The notes: a model not told the origin generated them from the sequence alone. Shown: positions 1 through 14,535, numbered from the stretch's first letter. The stretch is DNA of 64,000 bases from Epiperipatus broadwayi (GCA_028023455.1 JAQFVV010012404.1:13071421-13135420); one strand, 5' to 3'. Program-made: numbers and translations.

Positions 1-408
1 ACTTTTAATTAAAGTCTTTTAATTATAATAGTAAACTATGATGAGACGATATTTTGATATTTAATTAGTGAAGAAAACTTCACAATGGGCTGATTTGAAC
101 CTACCATCTTGGTTATATCTTCTTTCTTTTATATTTTTAAAAATGTGAAATTAAATGCAAATAATTTTTACAAATGACAAACTTTATGTGATAAAAAAAA
201 TCTCTTTTAAAATAAAAAAACACAAGCTTAAAATATTCAAAAGTATGAAAATATCAAAACAACAGAATCAAAAATTATAAAATATTCATTATAATAGTTT
301 GTAATATATATAAAATTACATATATATGACAGCACTGTTAGTAATTTAAATATTTCTAGGTTTGAACTCTTGTACATGTTAGTTTACTTCACTCTGACTA
401 CAGAGTGA
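1..408. other. AT-rich DNA, no gene seen
   Basis: I see no coding region or RNA gene. On the minus strand at about 84-111 there is a B-box-like string (GGTTCAAATC), which could be the scrap of a tRNA-derived SINE, but no matching A-box was found. Confidence 0.5.
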
Positions 409-414
409 TTGCTT

Positions 415-462
<48 letters not shown>

Positions 463-950
463 AGCTTAACCAGCACTCATCATTTGCCAGATCACAATCT
501 CCCATACATGTATACAATCAATATTCAGTTTATATTAATATAGAAAATCCTCAAACTCTAAAGGACAAGCTTCAATCTTCTCCACCCTCCAATTCTCCAA
601 CCATCCCTATCATTGATGACCTAATGGTAAAACACTCAAAACCCTTGTTAATGCCAATATTATTGTCATATCAATGTTGACTTGAAATCATTCTGACCCC
701 TCACATATAGGACCTTAATATACATTTAATGACACAAAAGAGGGATGGTCAGAATACTGACTAAATATGTAATATTCAAATATAAATATTTTCTATACTA
801 CATTTAATGTAATTATCCATTTGAGTTTGAGGATTTGCTATCTTAATATAAATTGAGCACCGATTGTATATATGTGTGGGAGATGATGATCTAGCATAAC
901 TGAAAAGGGCTGATTCAGCACAAAATATGTATATTGGAGATCATTTATCT
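409..950. mobile_element. Imperfect foldback (inverted-repeat) element with a (TA)n tract in its left arm
   Basis: The reverse complement of about 462-575 matches about 815-935 (shared strings include GAGTTTGAGGATTT and GATTGTATA.ATGT.TGGGAGAT). The arms are imperfect. The left arm carries a pure (TA)n tract at 417-461 where the right arm has only a short TA-rich stretch. The loop (about 576-814) shows weaker pairing around GGGATGGT. The 91-residue ORF that begins in the TA tract has a Tyr-Ile start and no recognisable domain, so I do not treat it as a gene. Class is uncertain: a MITE or fold-back element is the simplest reading. Confidence 0.55.
417..461. repeat. (TA)n microsatellite
   Basis: Uninterrupted TA dinucleotide repeat of about 45 bases, preceded by CTTCA and followed by TGAGC. 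Confidence 0.95.
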
Positions 951-2412
951 CTTTCACATGTATGTGGTCATGTATATCAGTTGTATAAGATGGAGTGCAT
1001 TGCTGTAGGGAGCTTGAATGTCTGAGTTCAAGTCCCTTATAATTACATTAAATCTAGTATAGAAAATAAACTTATATTTGAATATTATATATATATATAT
1101 TAAGGACTTAAAGGGTTCATTAAAGTTTGTGATAAAATATAGCTATTGAAATGGTTGAATAAATTATGGCAACCAATGGTAATGATCAAATATTAGCACA
1201 TAAACATAGTATTTTAATGACTAGTAAAATTCATCTGCTTTAAGTATAAAACTTAACTTACAGCTATACTTAATAATAATAATAAATTAAAATGTAATAC
1301 AATACAGAATTTAGAATTATCATTTCAAAAACTTTGTTTACTTATTTTTTAAAAATATTGTTTTAAACTATATATATTTTTTAATGAGATATAGTTCCAT
1401 AAGGATTTACATTTAGTTTTTAACAAACATATTGCCATGAAATGTTTTATATTATCAAAAAGCGAAATGCCATCAGAACCTAGGATTAAAATCAATACAG
1501 TTTTCTCACGAGATTTAAAATAAATGAAATAGATTTAAACTAAAAGTTGTTATGTCTGCTTATCTAAATCATATAATTTAAATAAAACTACGTTTTGATA
1601 TTATAGTACATTTTAAAGTAGTATTAGCATAATTTTAAAAAGTTATGTACATGGGATAAATTCTCAGATTTTTTTGTTATTGAAATATTTTTATTTTTGT
1701 AAATAGATACCAGTGAACGCAATAAAAAGAGTGGAGTTATTTAATCAAGGATGAAATCAATGTTAATATTTTACTTATAAATATTAGTTTACGCAAAGGA
1801 GGCGCAAAATCTTAAATATAAGAATAGAAATTTATTTTATTATCTTAAATAATTTTTCTTTATTAATAGATTGTCAAAAAATTCTAATTAATTATGTTTT
1901 GAAATTTAGTTTAATTAACTAATAAAACTTTTGACGCCGAACTACCTACCTGTAGTCTAATAATAAATTTAATTAGTCGTTATATTGCATAATTAGAATA
2001 AATACTTATTGGCTACATTTATGAAAGAAATGAATTGGAATAAAGGTGAAGTGGGACATTTTAACAATTTATAAATAATTTATATCGTTGTTCACTTTTT
2101 GCTTCTTCTTCGATTTTTTTTTAAGAGCATTATAAATTTGTTTATCAAATATAAATAAAATGATTCTTAAATGGTTCTTAGAATGTAAAAAAATACGTGC
2201 ATGATACTCAGGTGAAAAATTGCAAATATTTTTTTTTATCAATTATTGATTTAAAATAGAAAAGAATTATATTTTTCACATACAACAAAAGCTAAAATAA
2301 TGATTTAGGCAGGATTTTTGTTGTTGTCATAGCCTGTAACATTATGAAAATATGTTTGAATATTGTAAAGTAAATTCAAAGTTTTGGTGAAAGGCAAGAT
2401 TAATTAAAAAGG
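951..2412. other. AT-rich DNA, no gene seen
   Basis: Contains a segment at about 1043-1085 that is the inverted counterpart of about 770-805 (CATTAAAT.TAGTATAGAAAATA), so the foldback element to the left may be nested or longer. A B-box-like string (GAGTTCAAGTCCC) lies at about 1023-1035. Nothing else is recognised. Confidence 0.45.
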
Positions 2413-2700
2413 AGAGGTAAAATTCTCCATATAGTAGTGCCCCTCAGTGCAAGCCAGAATAATCAATAGAGGCAGGAAGGTTTGTACATAAAATCCCTAT
2501 CCAATGCTTACTCATCCAATAACCCAGACTATACTCTCAGATCCAAGGATCTTCACTAATGAAAGCCACAAGCTAGAAACTAGTCTGGGAATATTGGATG
2601 AGTAAGCACTGAATAGGGATTTTAGGCAGAAACCTTCCTGCATCCATTGATTAAACTGGATTGCACTGAGTGGCGCTACTATGTGGATAATTTTGCCTCT
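2413..2700. mobile_element. Foldback / MITE-like element, 288 bp, arms about 120 bp
   Basis: The left arm (2413-2532) and right arm (2579-2700) are reverse complements with scattered mismatches and a loop of about 46 bases. Shared landmarks are AGAGG(T/C)AAAATT at the outer ends, CTCAGTGCAA, GGCAGGAAGGTTT in degenerate form, and GCTTACTCATCCAATA. No coding capacity. A related outer end is found alone at 11,279-11,328, so this is a dispersed family. No clear target-site duplication is visible. Confidence 0.75.
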
Positions 2701-5700
2701 GTATAAACAGTTTGTGTAAGCATAAAGAATGGTGATCATGTTTAATGGTTTAATAAAAAGGAGGCTTCAAATGCACTAACTGTGAACCTTGGAAATACAC
2801 AATTTCTAAGATGCATTGCGGATAAATGCTTACTAAAAATAAATAATAAGTTTTGGCTTATATATATATATGGTAAATGAATCCTGCTCATGAATATAAT
2901 CTCGTTTAAGTAATAATAAGGATTAGTTTTGAAAATATTTTGCTCTAAATATTGATTTTTATTAACAAAATGAATAGTTTAATAAATTCTATAGAAGCCT
3001 AAAAGTTGTTAAGCCTGCAATTTTAGATTAAATCAAATTAAAGTGCTTTATTTAATTAAAATAATGCGAACTAAAAAAAAAAAAAGCTTAAAAAGTTTAT
3101 CTTTACATTTGATTCTACAAAAGAAAAAAAAACCCAGAGAATTTTATTATCATCACACAGGATGTTTTTTCTTTTCATATTAGAAAGCAATAGGCAATTT
3201 ATTTAATTGGAATTTTAACTTTTACCACATGTTAGCTAAAAACAGTATCATTTTAATTAATACTATATAGCTAATAACAATTTATAAACTATTTATAAAT
3301 CAACAAATTGCATTTAAAATTATTAATACTTTTTTATTTAATTTTTCTTATAAAAATAAATTTGCAAATCATCATCAGTAATTACGATGCTCAACAACTA
3401 TATATGAATGAGGCTTTTTTCATCAATTCAGTCTATTTTTATCTGTCTGTAACGTTAGTTGTCCGTATTTTAGCATTTTTAAAATTTGTCTTCTGGATGA
3501 CTAAAATAAAGGCTTTTTGGTTTTAATTTGCAAATGATCGTGTTAAATATTAGTAGATAAAGATTAAAGTTAATTTTTTGAAATTGTTTCTATATCTGTT
3601 GAAAGAAATATTTATATAGTTGTGAACATATATCTCTTATTCATCGATGTATACATTTAATCTTTGTTAATATTGCTATTGCTCTAATTTTCGACTGAAT
3701 CCTATCACTATATTCCAATAATAGATCTTATTCAGAGATATTGCAGAAATGTCATAAAACCAGAAAACTGTAAAATCTTTGAATAATCTTAACTACTCAG
3801 AAGATAGCTGATAACTCAGTTAAAATGTAAATACAAATTAATGTCAATGACATCAAATTATATGTAGACGAATTTGAAATATAAGTACACATTTTTAATT
3901 TATGAAAAATATTTGCTTTAATTTATACATAAACACCTATAAATATTCAGAGGAAAAACATTTCCAAACCCTATATCTAAATAATATGCTCACAACTGCC
4001 ATGTTCAGGTGCTATGCTGGTAAGAATGAATTTCAGTCTTGTTTAAAGCTGAATCCAGGCAATGCCAACTTAGAGAAGGTTAACGACATGTATTAAAATT
4101 AGGCTCAAATTCACATTTCCGAAATAGAATAGAAGCACCCAATTTCAGTAATCTTTCAGAATACCAAATTCTTCACACACACACATAATATTAGCAATCT
4201 TATCGCACAAAATATTGGCAAACATATTTAGAATAAATATATTTCCAAATGCCATATCTTTAACAAATGAAAATAAAGGTTTGTTAACCAATTTGAAAAA
4301 TTATTTGCAAGAATGCTAATAGTCAGTGGAAGCATTGTGGTTTTGATATCTCCAATAGCAAAGAAAATGCAGAGGAAGTTTTAAAATATTTAATCAGATT
4401 AAAATTTTAGACTTTAAGCTAATAGTTGTGATTATTAAAAAAACAGAATGATAATTTTTTGCTATTTTAAAATAGAAGATAAAATAAATGATAAAGAAGA
4501 AGAAACAGTAAAAAGTAAGGATTCTTTACAAGATAGGGGTGTATTAAAAATGAAAGAGGTCTATATTAAATTAAATGCATGCTCAACCTACTAAACTATA
4601 TTATTGTTATTCACCAATTTTTAACTAAAATTGCTAATTTTACAATGTTTAAATTTCATGTTCAGGTTTTGCATAATAAATGGAATGAATTTATCAATTC
4701 TTTTTGGATGATTATATTAGTGCTGCCAATGACTAAAGAATGTACTGATTTGAGATTATGAAAAATGAGATGGAAATTTAAAGTTATTTTGAAGAGGAAT
4801 TCAAATCTAAAACTGATGAAGAAGTTGATAAAGTAGGGAATATAAATGAGTGCAGATAAGTAATTGAAATTGATCAAATAAAGCAGCCATTAAAAATAGT
4901 TGACTAGCCTAGAAGTATTATTTATTGTTTTTTCATAGCCACATTAACAACAATTATTAATTCCAAGATCTTTATTCATAACCCACCTTTTAATATAAGT
5001 AATTAATAGGAATTACTATTCTCCTAAATAGACTCAACTTTCTAGAACTCTATGTTTTTCCACTATTACCCATACATTCTGGGTATATAGTGAAACTTCT
5101 TTTTTTATGGTTATTTATCTATTAAAATACCAAAATCTTGAAAATTATTTGATATATTTAACAATAATTTTTTATACTAAAATTATTTTTACTTATGTTT
5201 TTTGACATAGTTTTTTTACTTGTAGCTTACTGTCTCTTATCTCCTTTCATTAGTATTTCTGTATCAGGAATGACAGCATTTTCTAAATACATTGATTTTT
5301 TTTCTAAATATATTTTACTTTGTGGATGAGGACACTTTTTTTTTAGTATTGTTAACCTACTACAACTTTTAGCATTATTAAGTCTCCAGCTTTTCTGATA
5401 TTTCTTTCTTTTTGATAATCTAATTCTAAGATATTTTGTTTTCAAGATATATAAACTTTTTATATTAATTAGGTGAAACCTGTCTATAAGTATTTTTTCC
5501 CAATATTTTTACTCAAAAAAGCATATTATTTTGTTTAATTAGTATTTGGGTGAATCTATATCTCATTTTCATTATTTAATACTTATGCTGTCTATTTTAT
5601 CTATATTTCATTCTTTTCAGTAACATTAATGTTATATATTAAATGTAAACTATTAATTTAAATATTATGTACTGAGATATTTTATAAGATTTAATTTTGA

Positions 5701-8700
5701 TCATTTTTCTTTTTAAACATTTTATAAACATTGTTAGTAAATTTGGAAGCAATGACTTATATATTTATTTTTATTGTCAGTGTATGTTATGTATGACTTC
5801 TGTGCATACTGCCTTAACTCTTGTAGAATTACTATGCATGATTCCATGATTTATTGTCTTTACTATCTTTTCAATTGCTCTGGCATCTGATAACTTCTAT
5901 ATCAAATTAGCCTGGTATCCAACTCATAATTATTTTTGTATAAATTTTCTTTTGATAGTTAAGTTTTTTATGACTTGCACTTAACTGTGATCCCTTGATT
6001 AGAGTTGTAATTTTATTTATGTAAGTATGATACAAAATGACATTTTTTGATTTTCTTTATTATTGACATTAAATTATTATTCATTTTTTTGCTATATAAT
6101 CTACTGATTCATAATTTGTAGATCTTATCTTTTATCACTATTGGAACTATAAAGTAACTGATTTTTGTTGTCCATATTTTTAAATGCAAGGCTAGTAAAA
6201 TGAAAAGAAGCATCATTAGAGAATTGCAAACTTCTCTTTTAAAGTGTTTCTATCAAGGTCTTTAATTTGCCCTTGATTGTCTTAAATCAGAAAAGAATTT
6301 AGAAGCAGATAACACAACAGAGTTTTTAAAAAAGATTAGGACCTAAAGTCAAAGCAAAGCTGAAAAAACTATTCAATATAATTAGTTATTTGATAATTAT
6401 TCCAAAAATTTGGCATTAAAGCAAAAAATATAGTAGTCTTAAAATCAAATAACCAACAATGATCCCCAAAATTATTACTCAGTATCATTATCATATATTT
6501 TTTTACAGGTTAAGTAAATATAAAATATATATTAATCAGTGTGCAGGAAATTCATTCTATGCTGATGAATTGAATATTTTTCAAAGGCTGGGAATTCTTA
6601 ATCTAATAAGGGCAGTATACTCAATTTTTCATCTATTTCTTTCAATCTTTTTTTTTTTGTATTTTCTCAAGGAATATGACTCACAATCATATGTCAATAT
6701 ATTTCAAATAAAGGTTTTAATAAATTTCTTTTTAATTTTTATATTAATATTTTTATTTAGCAGTGAAGTTTTTTTATTTTGAAAAGCATGTTTTGCAAAC
6801 ATTAATCTTCCTTTCATTTCAACAAGACAAGTATTGTCATCACAAATCATACTTTCCAAATAACAAAATTCCTTAACCTGTTATAAATATATATTATTAA
6901 TCCACACATCAAACAGTCTTTTATCTTCTGTATGTCTATTACCACCACTCTAATCTTATTAACATTTATCTTTAAATTAAATGATTGTTAAGCTTGTTAT
7001 TATTTGTTTTCTGAATCAATTAAAAGCACACCTACTTCATGGATTTCAGCCTAAGTTATTTTTCTTATTTGTCTTATGTTGAATCCAAAATAATTTCTTT
7101 GAAAAATCTCTTGAAAAATTGGCAGAGTTATAGTGTAAATATTTTAGGAACAGTTTTTTTAGAACTGGCCCAACATATTATACTAATATTGTTCTTCTAT
7201 TTGGGGAAGAAATTTCCATTTAAAATTTTTGAATATTCAATTACTATTATCATGAAAATAGTTACTAGCATCTGTTCTTCCACTCATTCTTCCATCAGAT
7301 ACCAGATGAGAAGCTGTCTCACAGAAAATTAATAAAAATCAGACATAGTAACAATTCAAGTTATAGTTTTACTACTAAATACTTCAAATTAAGATCTCCT
7401 TTGTCAATGCTTAACCAAAAATTTAGAACTGGAGAGTTATAATGTAAAAAAAGAAATTCTTATAAGGCTCCAAACAAATTTCTTTTCCCAGATCCAACAA
7501 TTAAGTCCATTTTGAATTTAATCTTCCTAGGTAAAAGTGAAGTCTTATCAACAGATCTTTGATCATTGTGGTCAAAATAGAAAGTAATCATTGATTTATA
7601 TAGAGTGGAGAAATAAAAATTATGAACTACATAATTAATTAGTGTTAAATTTATGATTACAGGGTTGAATTGGAAAGCTTAATAAAACTACTAATGAATC
7701 TATTTTCTGAATAAAATCTCTATCAGTTCCGTTTCAATATTTTATTAATAGTTAAGCAATCTAAAAAATATCCATACACTAAATAAATAAATTATTCTGC
7801 ATCAAAAAATAGTGTCGTAAAAATATATAAACTAGAAATATAAGATAGCTAGTTTTTGAATCATGAAAACAAATGTTTGGATAAAAAAGATAAAAGAAGT
7901 AAAAGATAAAAAAAGTTAGTTTGCCGTCAATAAGTAAAAATAAAATCAAGTTCTACCCAAGTAGCTCTATTATTACTATTAATATGTCAGTTATGAAACG
8001 TTTTAGAGTTATTAATAATTGCACAAATTTATCCATTTACTACATATAAATTATATAATGCATAACCCTCTCCCCAACAATTAATAGATTTAATTATGAA
8101 ATTTCATGGATTAAGGGCTAAAATATATAAAATATTTGTTTCTATCAAACACTTTTTATTTTCATTTCTATGAATAAATATTTATTTTTTTAATTATAAT
8201 ATAATTTATTTACTTTTATTTCTCATCTGTTCACTATTGCCGTATATAATTATCACTAAAACTCCAAGTATATAAATTATACTTCTATCAAATATTCATA
8301 ATTTAATGAAGTTGGATTAGTGTTTTAAAGCCAAATTTATTGATTGTAGATAATGACTTTGACCCCAATTTTTTTTTGCTTTACCTTTCTCTTTCAGTTT
8401 TACACATATACATTAGTTGTATATTTTTATATCTCAAACTTCAGAATATTAATTAAGGTTAGTGTATACTTTTACAAACTGTGATATTGTTCAAGTAAGG
8501 AAGATGCTAAAAAATTTAATAGATTGCACTCAAATTATAAGCTAATAACGCAGAAAACAAATTTATTTGGAGCTCATTCAAATTTTTCCAGATAACAAAC
8601 AGGATTAGATTTTTTTTAGACAGATAGTCATAAACAATCTAGCTAATTATTTGATAATAAATATATTTCTTACTTTTTTTTAGCTAGAGAGTAAAGATTT

Positions 8701-9339
8701 GATGTTGCACTGAGTGCAAAAATAAAAACATAAATTATGATGCACATGGATATTACATATATATATATATAACTATAATAAGATTTTTTTTTCTACTGTT
8801 GGTGGTAATTTGCATGTAGATCTTGAGTTCATGATTATTTTTATTTTTTTATCATGCTCCATATTATAAAAGAACTATACAGTATTTTTGGGAAAATATC
8901 ACTGATGATAATTTGGTCATTTCTAATCTTGTTTATTGTATTAAAAGTTGCATAATGTCTTTTTGTATTTTTAAATTTAAAGCATAAATACTTTACATGA
9001 ACATTTTTGTTCCTTCAAAAATTAATCCAAAGTGATAACCAGTGATTAATGAAATTTTATAAATATGCAAGTCTATGCAGAAAAAACTGGAAGTGCTGAA
9101 TATATGCTTCATTGTTTTTGCTGTATGAATAAAGCCATTTTAGTTTCTGTCGTTAAGTAAATAAAAATCTTTTTTGTGGCTTAATTTTTTTTTATCTGAG
9201 AATCTGGACATGAAATCATCTAGTATAAAATATACTATTTAAACAATTTTAATATTTTGTTAAATATTAAATTTAGATGGGATTTAAATTTTTCTGCTAT
9301 TATAAATTATCATCAATATTTCCGACACTATCATTAGAT
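2701..9339. other. Long AT-rich stretch without a recognisable gene
   Basis: Several short ORFs of 60-107 codons occur (for example 3308-3526 +, 5227-5445 -, 6459-6782 +, 7039-7332 +). They are rich in Ile, Leu, Phe, Lys and Asn, as expected from AT-rich random sequence, and show no motif I recognise. The region may hide very decayed transposons. Short (TA)n tracts occur near 2862 and 8756. Confidence 0.45.
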
Positions 9340-10360
9340 TAAACTCTCCAATTTAATCCAATTTCAACAAACCTTTTTATCTCATCTATCCATCTCACAT
9401 GTAAGCTCTTTCTAGTCTTTTTGTATCAGGTCTAAAAGTTTAATTGTCCATAAGCATTAGTAAGGCATATTTATTCCAACATTTTTTCAAGAACATAAAT
9501 ATATTCTCTTTTACTATTAAATTATTTTTAACAAAAGTACTTCACACAGTTTTATTCTAAGATTAATTTCATCTATTACATTTTTATTTAGATTAAAAAT
9601 CTGATCAAGATATTTCTAGTTGTTAACATTTTTTAATTCATTAATCTTTATTTTATTTTTTTGAAAAATTATTGAATAGTTCTTTTTTTTTTTTTTTTTT
9701 AGGATTTATGTTTAGATTTAATTTCTTGATTTCATCTATTAGTTCTTCTAACATTTCTTGAAACTTTAAAGCATTATTTGCAAAAACAACATCATCATAC
9801 AAATCTATATGATATGAGCAAAATTTATTTATTTTTATTTTTTAACTTCTCATTACACATACTTCTCATAAATATTCTTTTTGATGATAACCTGAGATTA
9901 AATGTAAATGCTTATAAAATCAAATATCTTTTTGGGTAATCTACAAATCCAATAAAATAAATTCATATTCATTGATCCCTTTTTCTTTTAATACTTGATA
10001 TTATCTTATGAGCTTATTGTTTATTGATAAATTTGAAACCAATATTTTTCTTAGAAGAGTTGTAATGATTTTAATAGAATTAATAGAAGACTAATATGCC
10101 TGTAATTTGTAATTTTTTATTTTATTTTACTTAAATATCACTATTTCTATTGCATTCTTCGAATCTAATATATCATTTATACATAGTTTTTCTAACAATT
10201 TTTCTATTTTTTCAATAGACAGCTTATTGAAGTTGTTCATTTTTTATAGATTTAATGACATCTGCTACTTCTTAAAAATTGATATATTCATTATTGGATA
10301 ATCTCTAGTCTAATAAATGATTAAAAAGTATTAATTGTAATTTTAAAGCTTTTTTGGTTT
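9340..10360 (-). pseudogene. Decayed non-LTR retrotransposon (LINE) reverse transcriptase fragment
   Basis: Reading the minus strand with many stops and frameshifts gives a sequence that follows the order of LINE reverse transcriptases. The catalytic-box-like LYDDVVFANNALK (Y-D-D codons at 9791-9799) comes first, then MLEELIDEIKKLN, then KYLDQIFNLNKN followed by DEINLRIK (about 9553-9600), then a WT..LLDLIQK-like segment (about 9400-9450). In intact elements these correspond to the palm YADD box, the K-K/L-N helix, the YKYLG box and the C-terminal ETWTL region. No frame is open for more than a few dozen codons, so it is a dead copy. The clade cannot be assigned by eye. Confidence 0.7.
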
Positions 10361-11278
10361 TAGATTATTATTTTTTATATAGTTTGTGGTAATACTATTC
10401 TACTTACTCTTACTTCATGATGCTGTGTTTCTTCTTAGTAATAGAACCTATCTATTCTTGCTCATGCAAATGACTTACAGTTGTAGGTATCTAAATAAAT
10501 TGCCATCATTGAATATTCTTTACCTTCAGTTTCCAATTATTATTTTGGTCAACAACTTTATAGTCTTGAAATATGATGGCATAATGTATTATTATCTGCA
10601 GTGATTGTAAAAATAAAAAAGAATACAAATTTACCAGGCATATATTCTATCTATCTTAGTATTTAAGCAAAAACTTGATACTTCTTTGTTTTGAACTCAG
10701 TGTTAGAAGCCATTAAACTTGCCATACTGATTGATTAGTAAACAACTCCCTCATATTAGTTTACCATATGAATAATTGTATAATAAATAGCCATTGTTAA
10801 AATAAGAATACATAAAATGGACATTACAAATTTGCTTTGCTTAGTATCTTAAAGATCTCAAAAAAGAGTCAAAGGGTTTTCTTTTAATTAACAGCAAACT
10901 CCTTTTATAACCAATCGATTATAAATATTATCAAAATTTAAAACTGATTGAGGTGCTGATGATTCAAAATCATAGACTAGTGTTTTAAGTATGTAAATAA
11001 TAAAATCATGCATTAATATAGGTTTATCTTAAAGCAAATAATATAGTTTATAAATTATTTAAGCAATTTCAACTTAAACGTTTTCACTAAAACAAAAATA
11101 AAGTAAAGAAAGAGGAATGGAAGAGACAAACAAGTGTAAGAAAGATAAAATTATTTTTTTTTATTCTCATTTTTTACTTCTGCTTGTGAAAAAAAAGTGA
11201 GAGGCAAAAAACATACATTCAGAGAGTGAGACAGAGAGAAAGATCAGAAGTTTTTAGTAAAAATAATAATAGTAATAG
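10361..11278. other. AT-rich DNA, possibly the upstream part of the LINE relic
   Basis: A minus-strand segment near 10,215-10,300 translates to something like EVADVIKSIKN, reminiscent of the helix before the LINE KAPG/D region, but it is too degraded to call. No other gene is seen. Confidence 0.35.
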
Positions 11279-11328
11279 CAAAATTTCCATACAGGAGTGG
11301 CACCCAGTGCAACCCTTAGTAATCAATA
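11279..11328 (+). repeat. Fragment of the foldback family seen at 2413-2700
   Basis: About 50 bases match the outer arm of the 2413-2700 element: AAAATT.CCATA, then AGTGGCACC, CAGTGCAA and AGTAATCAATA in the same order and spacing. Confidence 0.6.
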
Positions 11329-13906
11329 ACAATAATAATTAGAGAATGAGATTAGGAGAGATAAAAAATATTAAAAAGATTTATTCTTTTTTAATTCCCT
11401 ATCTTATTTTTGCTTTTCAAAAAGTGTGAGAATGAAGGCATAAAAACGCTGTAGAGAGAAAAAAATGTGTTATAAGACTTCTATTTAGACATGGATATTA
11501 TTTTTTACCAGCGGGCAGAATGAGCTATTAAACAACAGAATATGAATAATAGCTTGCTGCTTTTTGCCGCTTCCTTAACACAATTTATTCTCGAATTTTA
11601 GTATTTAGAATTGCATCATAAACTATAATGAACTTTTTGCATCAATAATAGAGGTATAATTAGTTGCTATGGTGGCCAAGTAATAAAAAATCAAGTAATA
11701 GGGCAGTATCCTAATTTCTTTATTTGATCAAACTTCAGGGTCTTTAGCTTTTGAGTCCATCGCTTTCATTATTACTTCAAAAAAATTCAAAGCTTAACAT
11801 CATTAAGATTTATTTTAATTATTTAATCTGATTTGATTTGCAAATCTCAAAATTCACAATAGATTATAATGATATGTAACATTTGAAATTTCAGAATAAT
11901 TTTAAAAATTTATTTTTTTATGTATTAAGAAAAGTTTTTTTATATTTTTTTTTATAGAAATTATGTATTTTTTATATTTTTTTTTATAGAAATTATGTAT
12001 TGATTACTTTTACTAATACTGTGTTAAACATTGTCCGATGTATGTTCAAGTTGTTAAAATTTTAACTTTCAAAAAATTATGTAAATTGAAATTAATAAAT
12101 ATCATTAGTAGTATTTTGATAAGTTTCTTACATTTTTTAGTTGGTTTTCATTGTTGATCCAATCACCCAAAGAAAGAGTTGATTCAGCATACTCTATTTA
12201 TAGCTTATTTAAGATAATTAATGTTATCTGTTGAAAACTATTTATAATATTTGATGTTTCTGATGAATGGCTTTATTGTTGAACGGTTATACGAAAACAT
12301 TGCACCCCCCCCGCTTTTTGAGTTTGTTAATTTTTAAATGTTTTCCTTCCCTCATCTTATATCAACAGGTTAATAATATTATTGAATATACCTTTATTGA
12401 AAAAATTTTTTTGCCCAGCTTATTCACTTTTGAATGAGATTTGTAAATTCTCCTTTAACTTAGAGTGTAATTTGAGTATTTGCAAATGTGTGATAGTAGA
12501 ATTTGACTCCCTTACTTATTATATAAAATGCATATGTTATTCAAGTAGATTATAATTCATTTGAGAGTAAAAATTTGGTGAAAAACAAAATCATCATTAA
12601 CAGTGAATAGAAAATAAGTGTAAACATTCTAACTCCAGAAGAAAGACTTACACAGAAAGAAAAAAAAAGAGAGACAAAAAATAAAAAATAAAAATTAAAA
12701 GTGATTTAGCCATAATTGTGCAAACAATTTGTGAATCACATACATTCACATATACTGCATGCTTATCTTTTCTTTATGTCCTATCTGCTTGCTGTCTTTT
12801 AACTTTTCTTGCAGCCAAATATAATTTTTTTCTTTTTGAAGATCTTAAAATATAGCTTTCTACTATAATCTACATTTATCTATATTATTCTTATAAAATT
12901 TTCAACAGTTCACTATTTTAGAGTCATTGAGATAATTTGTGTAGGTGCTCTTCATATAAAAATCATGTTCATATTTACTGTAAAATATTTTTTGAAGAAG
13001 ATTGTTACTAATCATCTATCTCTCACACTGATTTAATATAGATTTAATGTTATCAACAGAAAGCTTTTAATTGGTCTTAATTATTCATTAAATATTTTCA
13101 GAATATTATTGAACATTCTTAAATGGACATCTTTTAGAATTTTAGAGGAAATATCTCTGACTTCATATAAAAAAAATTTGAAAAATATCAGAGCTACTCA
13201 AAAATAACTTAATTGAAGTTATTATTCCATTATAATGATACTTTTTGACTTGCAAAATGCAATAGCACATTAAAGTCTATGCCATATCTTTTCACACAAA
13301 AGTTATCAAACTACATTTTAAAGAAGAAAAGCACTCAAATCAAAAACTGATGAAGATATTTTTTTTATTATTTGAATAACAAACAATTTGAATTTTTTTG
13401 ATATTAACTATAAAACATAAGTATTTATAAATTGCACTTAAATCAATAAATGTGGGAATGGAATCAATCCATAGATTTTATATGCCATGGTTTAACATTA
13501 TTTAATCATGCAGGATGATGAAGTTCTTGATTTGCTTTTAATAAAATCAATAACTCTATTATAAGATCTACATTTTATCTGATTTTCTCCTCATGGAACC
13601 ATCTATAAACTTTTTGATTAACTTTAAAATGAAAAACAAAGTTAGTAGTAAAACTACATACTTTTATTTAATAACAGTTTTCTAGCAAGTACTTCAGATT
13701 TTCTATCATCACTAATAACTTTTCTTTTATATTATCATATAAAAACTATATAATATGAATAAAGTTTTATTGACAACTAGATAGTGACAAACATTGTTTG
13801 TTATAAACCTTTTAAATTAACTGAATTAAACATCTTGATTATTTCAATAAAAGCAGTATAAATCATATCTTTATTCATGATAAATTTTTGAAAGACCCTT
13901 ACATGG

Positions 13907-13907
<1 letters not shown>
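11329..13907. other. AT-rich DNA without a recognisable gene; short tandem duplication at about 11,934-12,000
   Basis: About 33 bases ending TAGAAATTATGTA are present twice in tandem near 11,934-12,000. A C-run occurs at about 12,305. No ORF with recognisable features is present. Confidence 0.45.

Positions 13908-13946
<39 letters not shown>
13908..13946. repeat. (TA)n microsatellite at the left end of R1 copy A
   Basis: Uninterrupted TA repeat immediately followed by GTATATTGAAGTAGTC, the start of repeat R1. The second R1 copy has the same junction at about 60,004. Confidence 0.95.
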
Positions 13947-13952
<6 letters not shown>

Positions 13953-14130
13953 TGAAGTAGTCGATGTCTAATTATCATCGAGCTCACCATCTACATTAAC
14001 CTCCTGTGAGGTCGGCAATTTAGAGCTTGCTATAAATATATGCTATTTACTCACACACTGTATGTCGAATCATTAGAAAGATTGGTAAACTTAATTTTGT
14101 TTAGTAAAAATCAAACAGTAGTTTGAGTGA

Positions 14131-14170
<40 letters not shown>

Positions 14171-14527
14171 GACTAAAGCAATAATTTTATTGCTATGTTT
14201 ATTGCTGGAAAATACATTTGCTTATATATTTGTAATTATTTTTATATTTGTGTGTATTTAATGTGACGACAAAGAAAATGAGGAAGGTTTGAAATACTGA
14301 AATAATCTTTGTTTAAATTCAGCTTGTTGCCTTTAATTAAAATTTTCAATTGCAATTAAGATCGAAAACAAATCGTTTATCAGTTGTTGTCAAATGATTT
14401 AAAGTAGATAAAAATGGTATTTCAAGCCTTATCTGTATAACCATGTTGTTAATTAAATGTTGTTTGTAAGGGGATTATAGAGATAGGGTATAGAGCTGAG
14501 ATCACAATTCTTGATGGGAAGAGAGTG

Positions 14528-14535
14528 TATAAAAG
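14528..14535 (+). promoter_or_regulatory. TATA-box-like sequence within R1
   Basis: TATAAAAG in a locally less AT-rich context, conserved in R1 copy B (near 63,230). It lies about 35 bases upstream of the 26-base tandem repeats. The promoter role is inferred from sequence only. Confidence 0.35.

Noticed and set aside
5227-5445. Lys/Ser-rich 72-residue minus-strand ORF as a transposase fragment
   Set aside because: No catalytic motif or recognisable domain could be identified.
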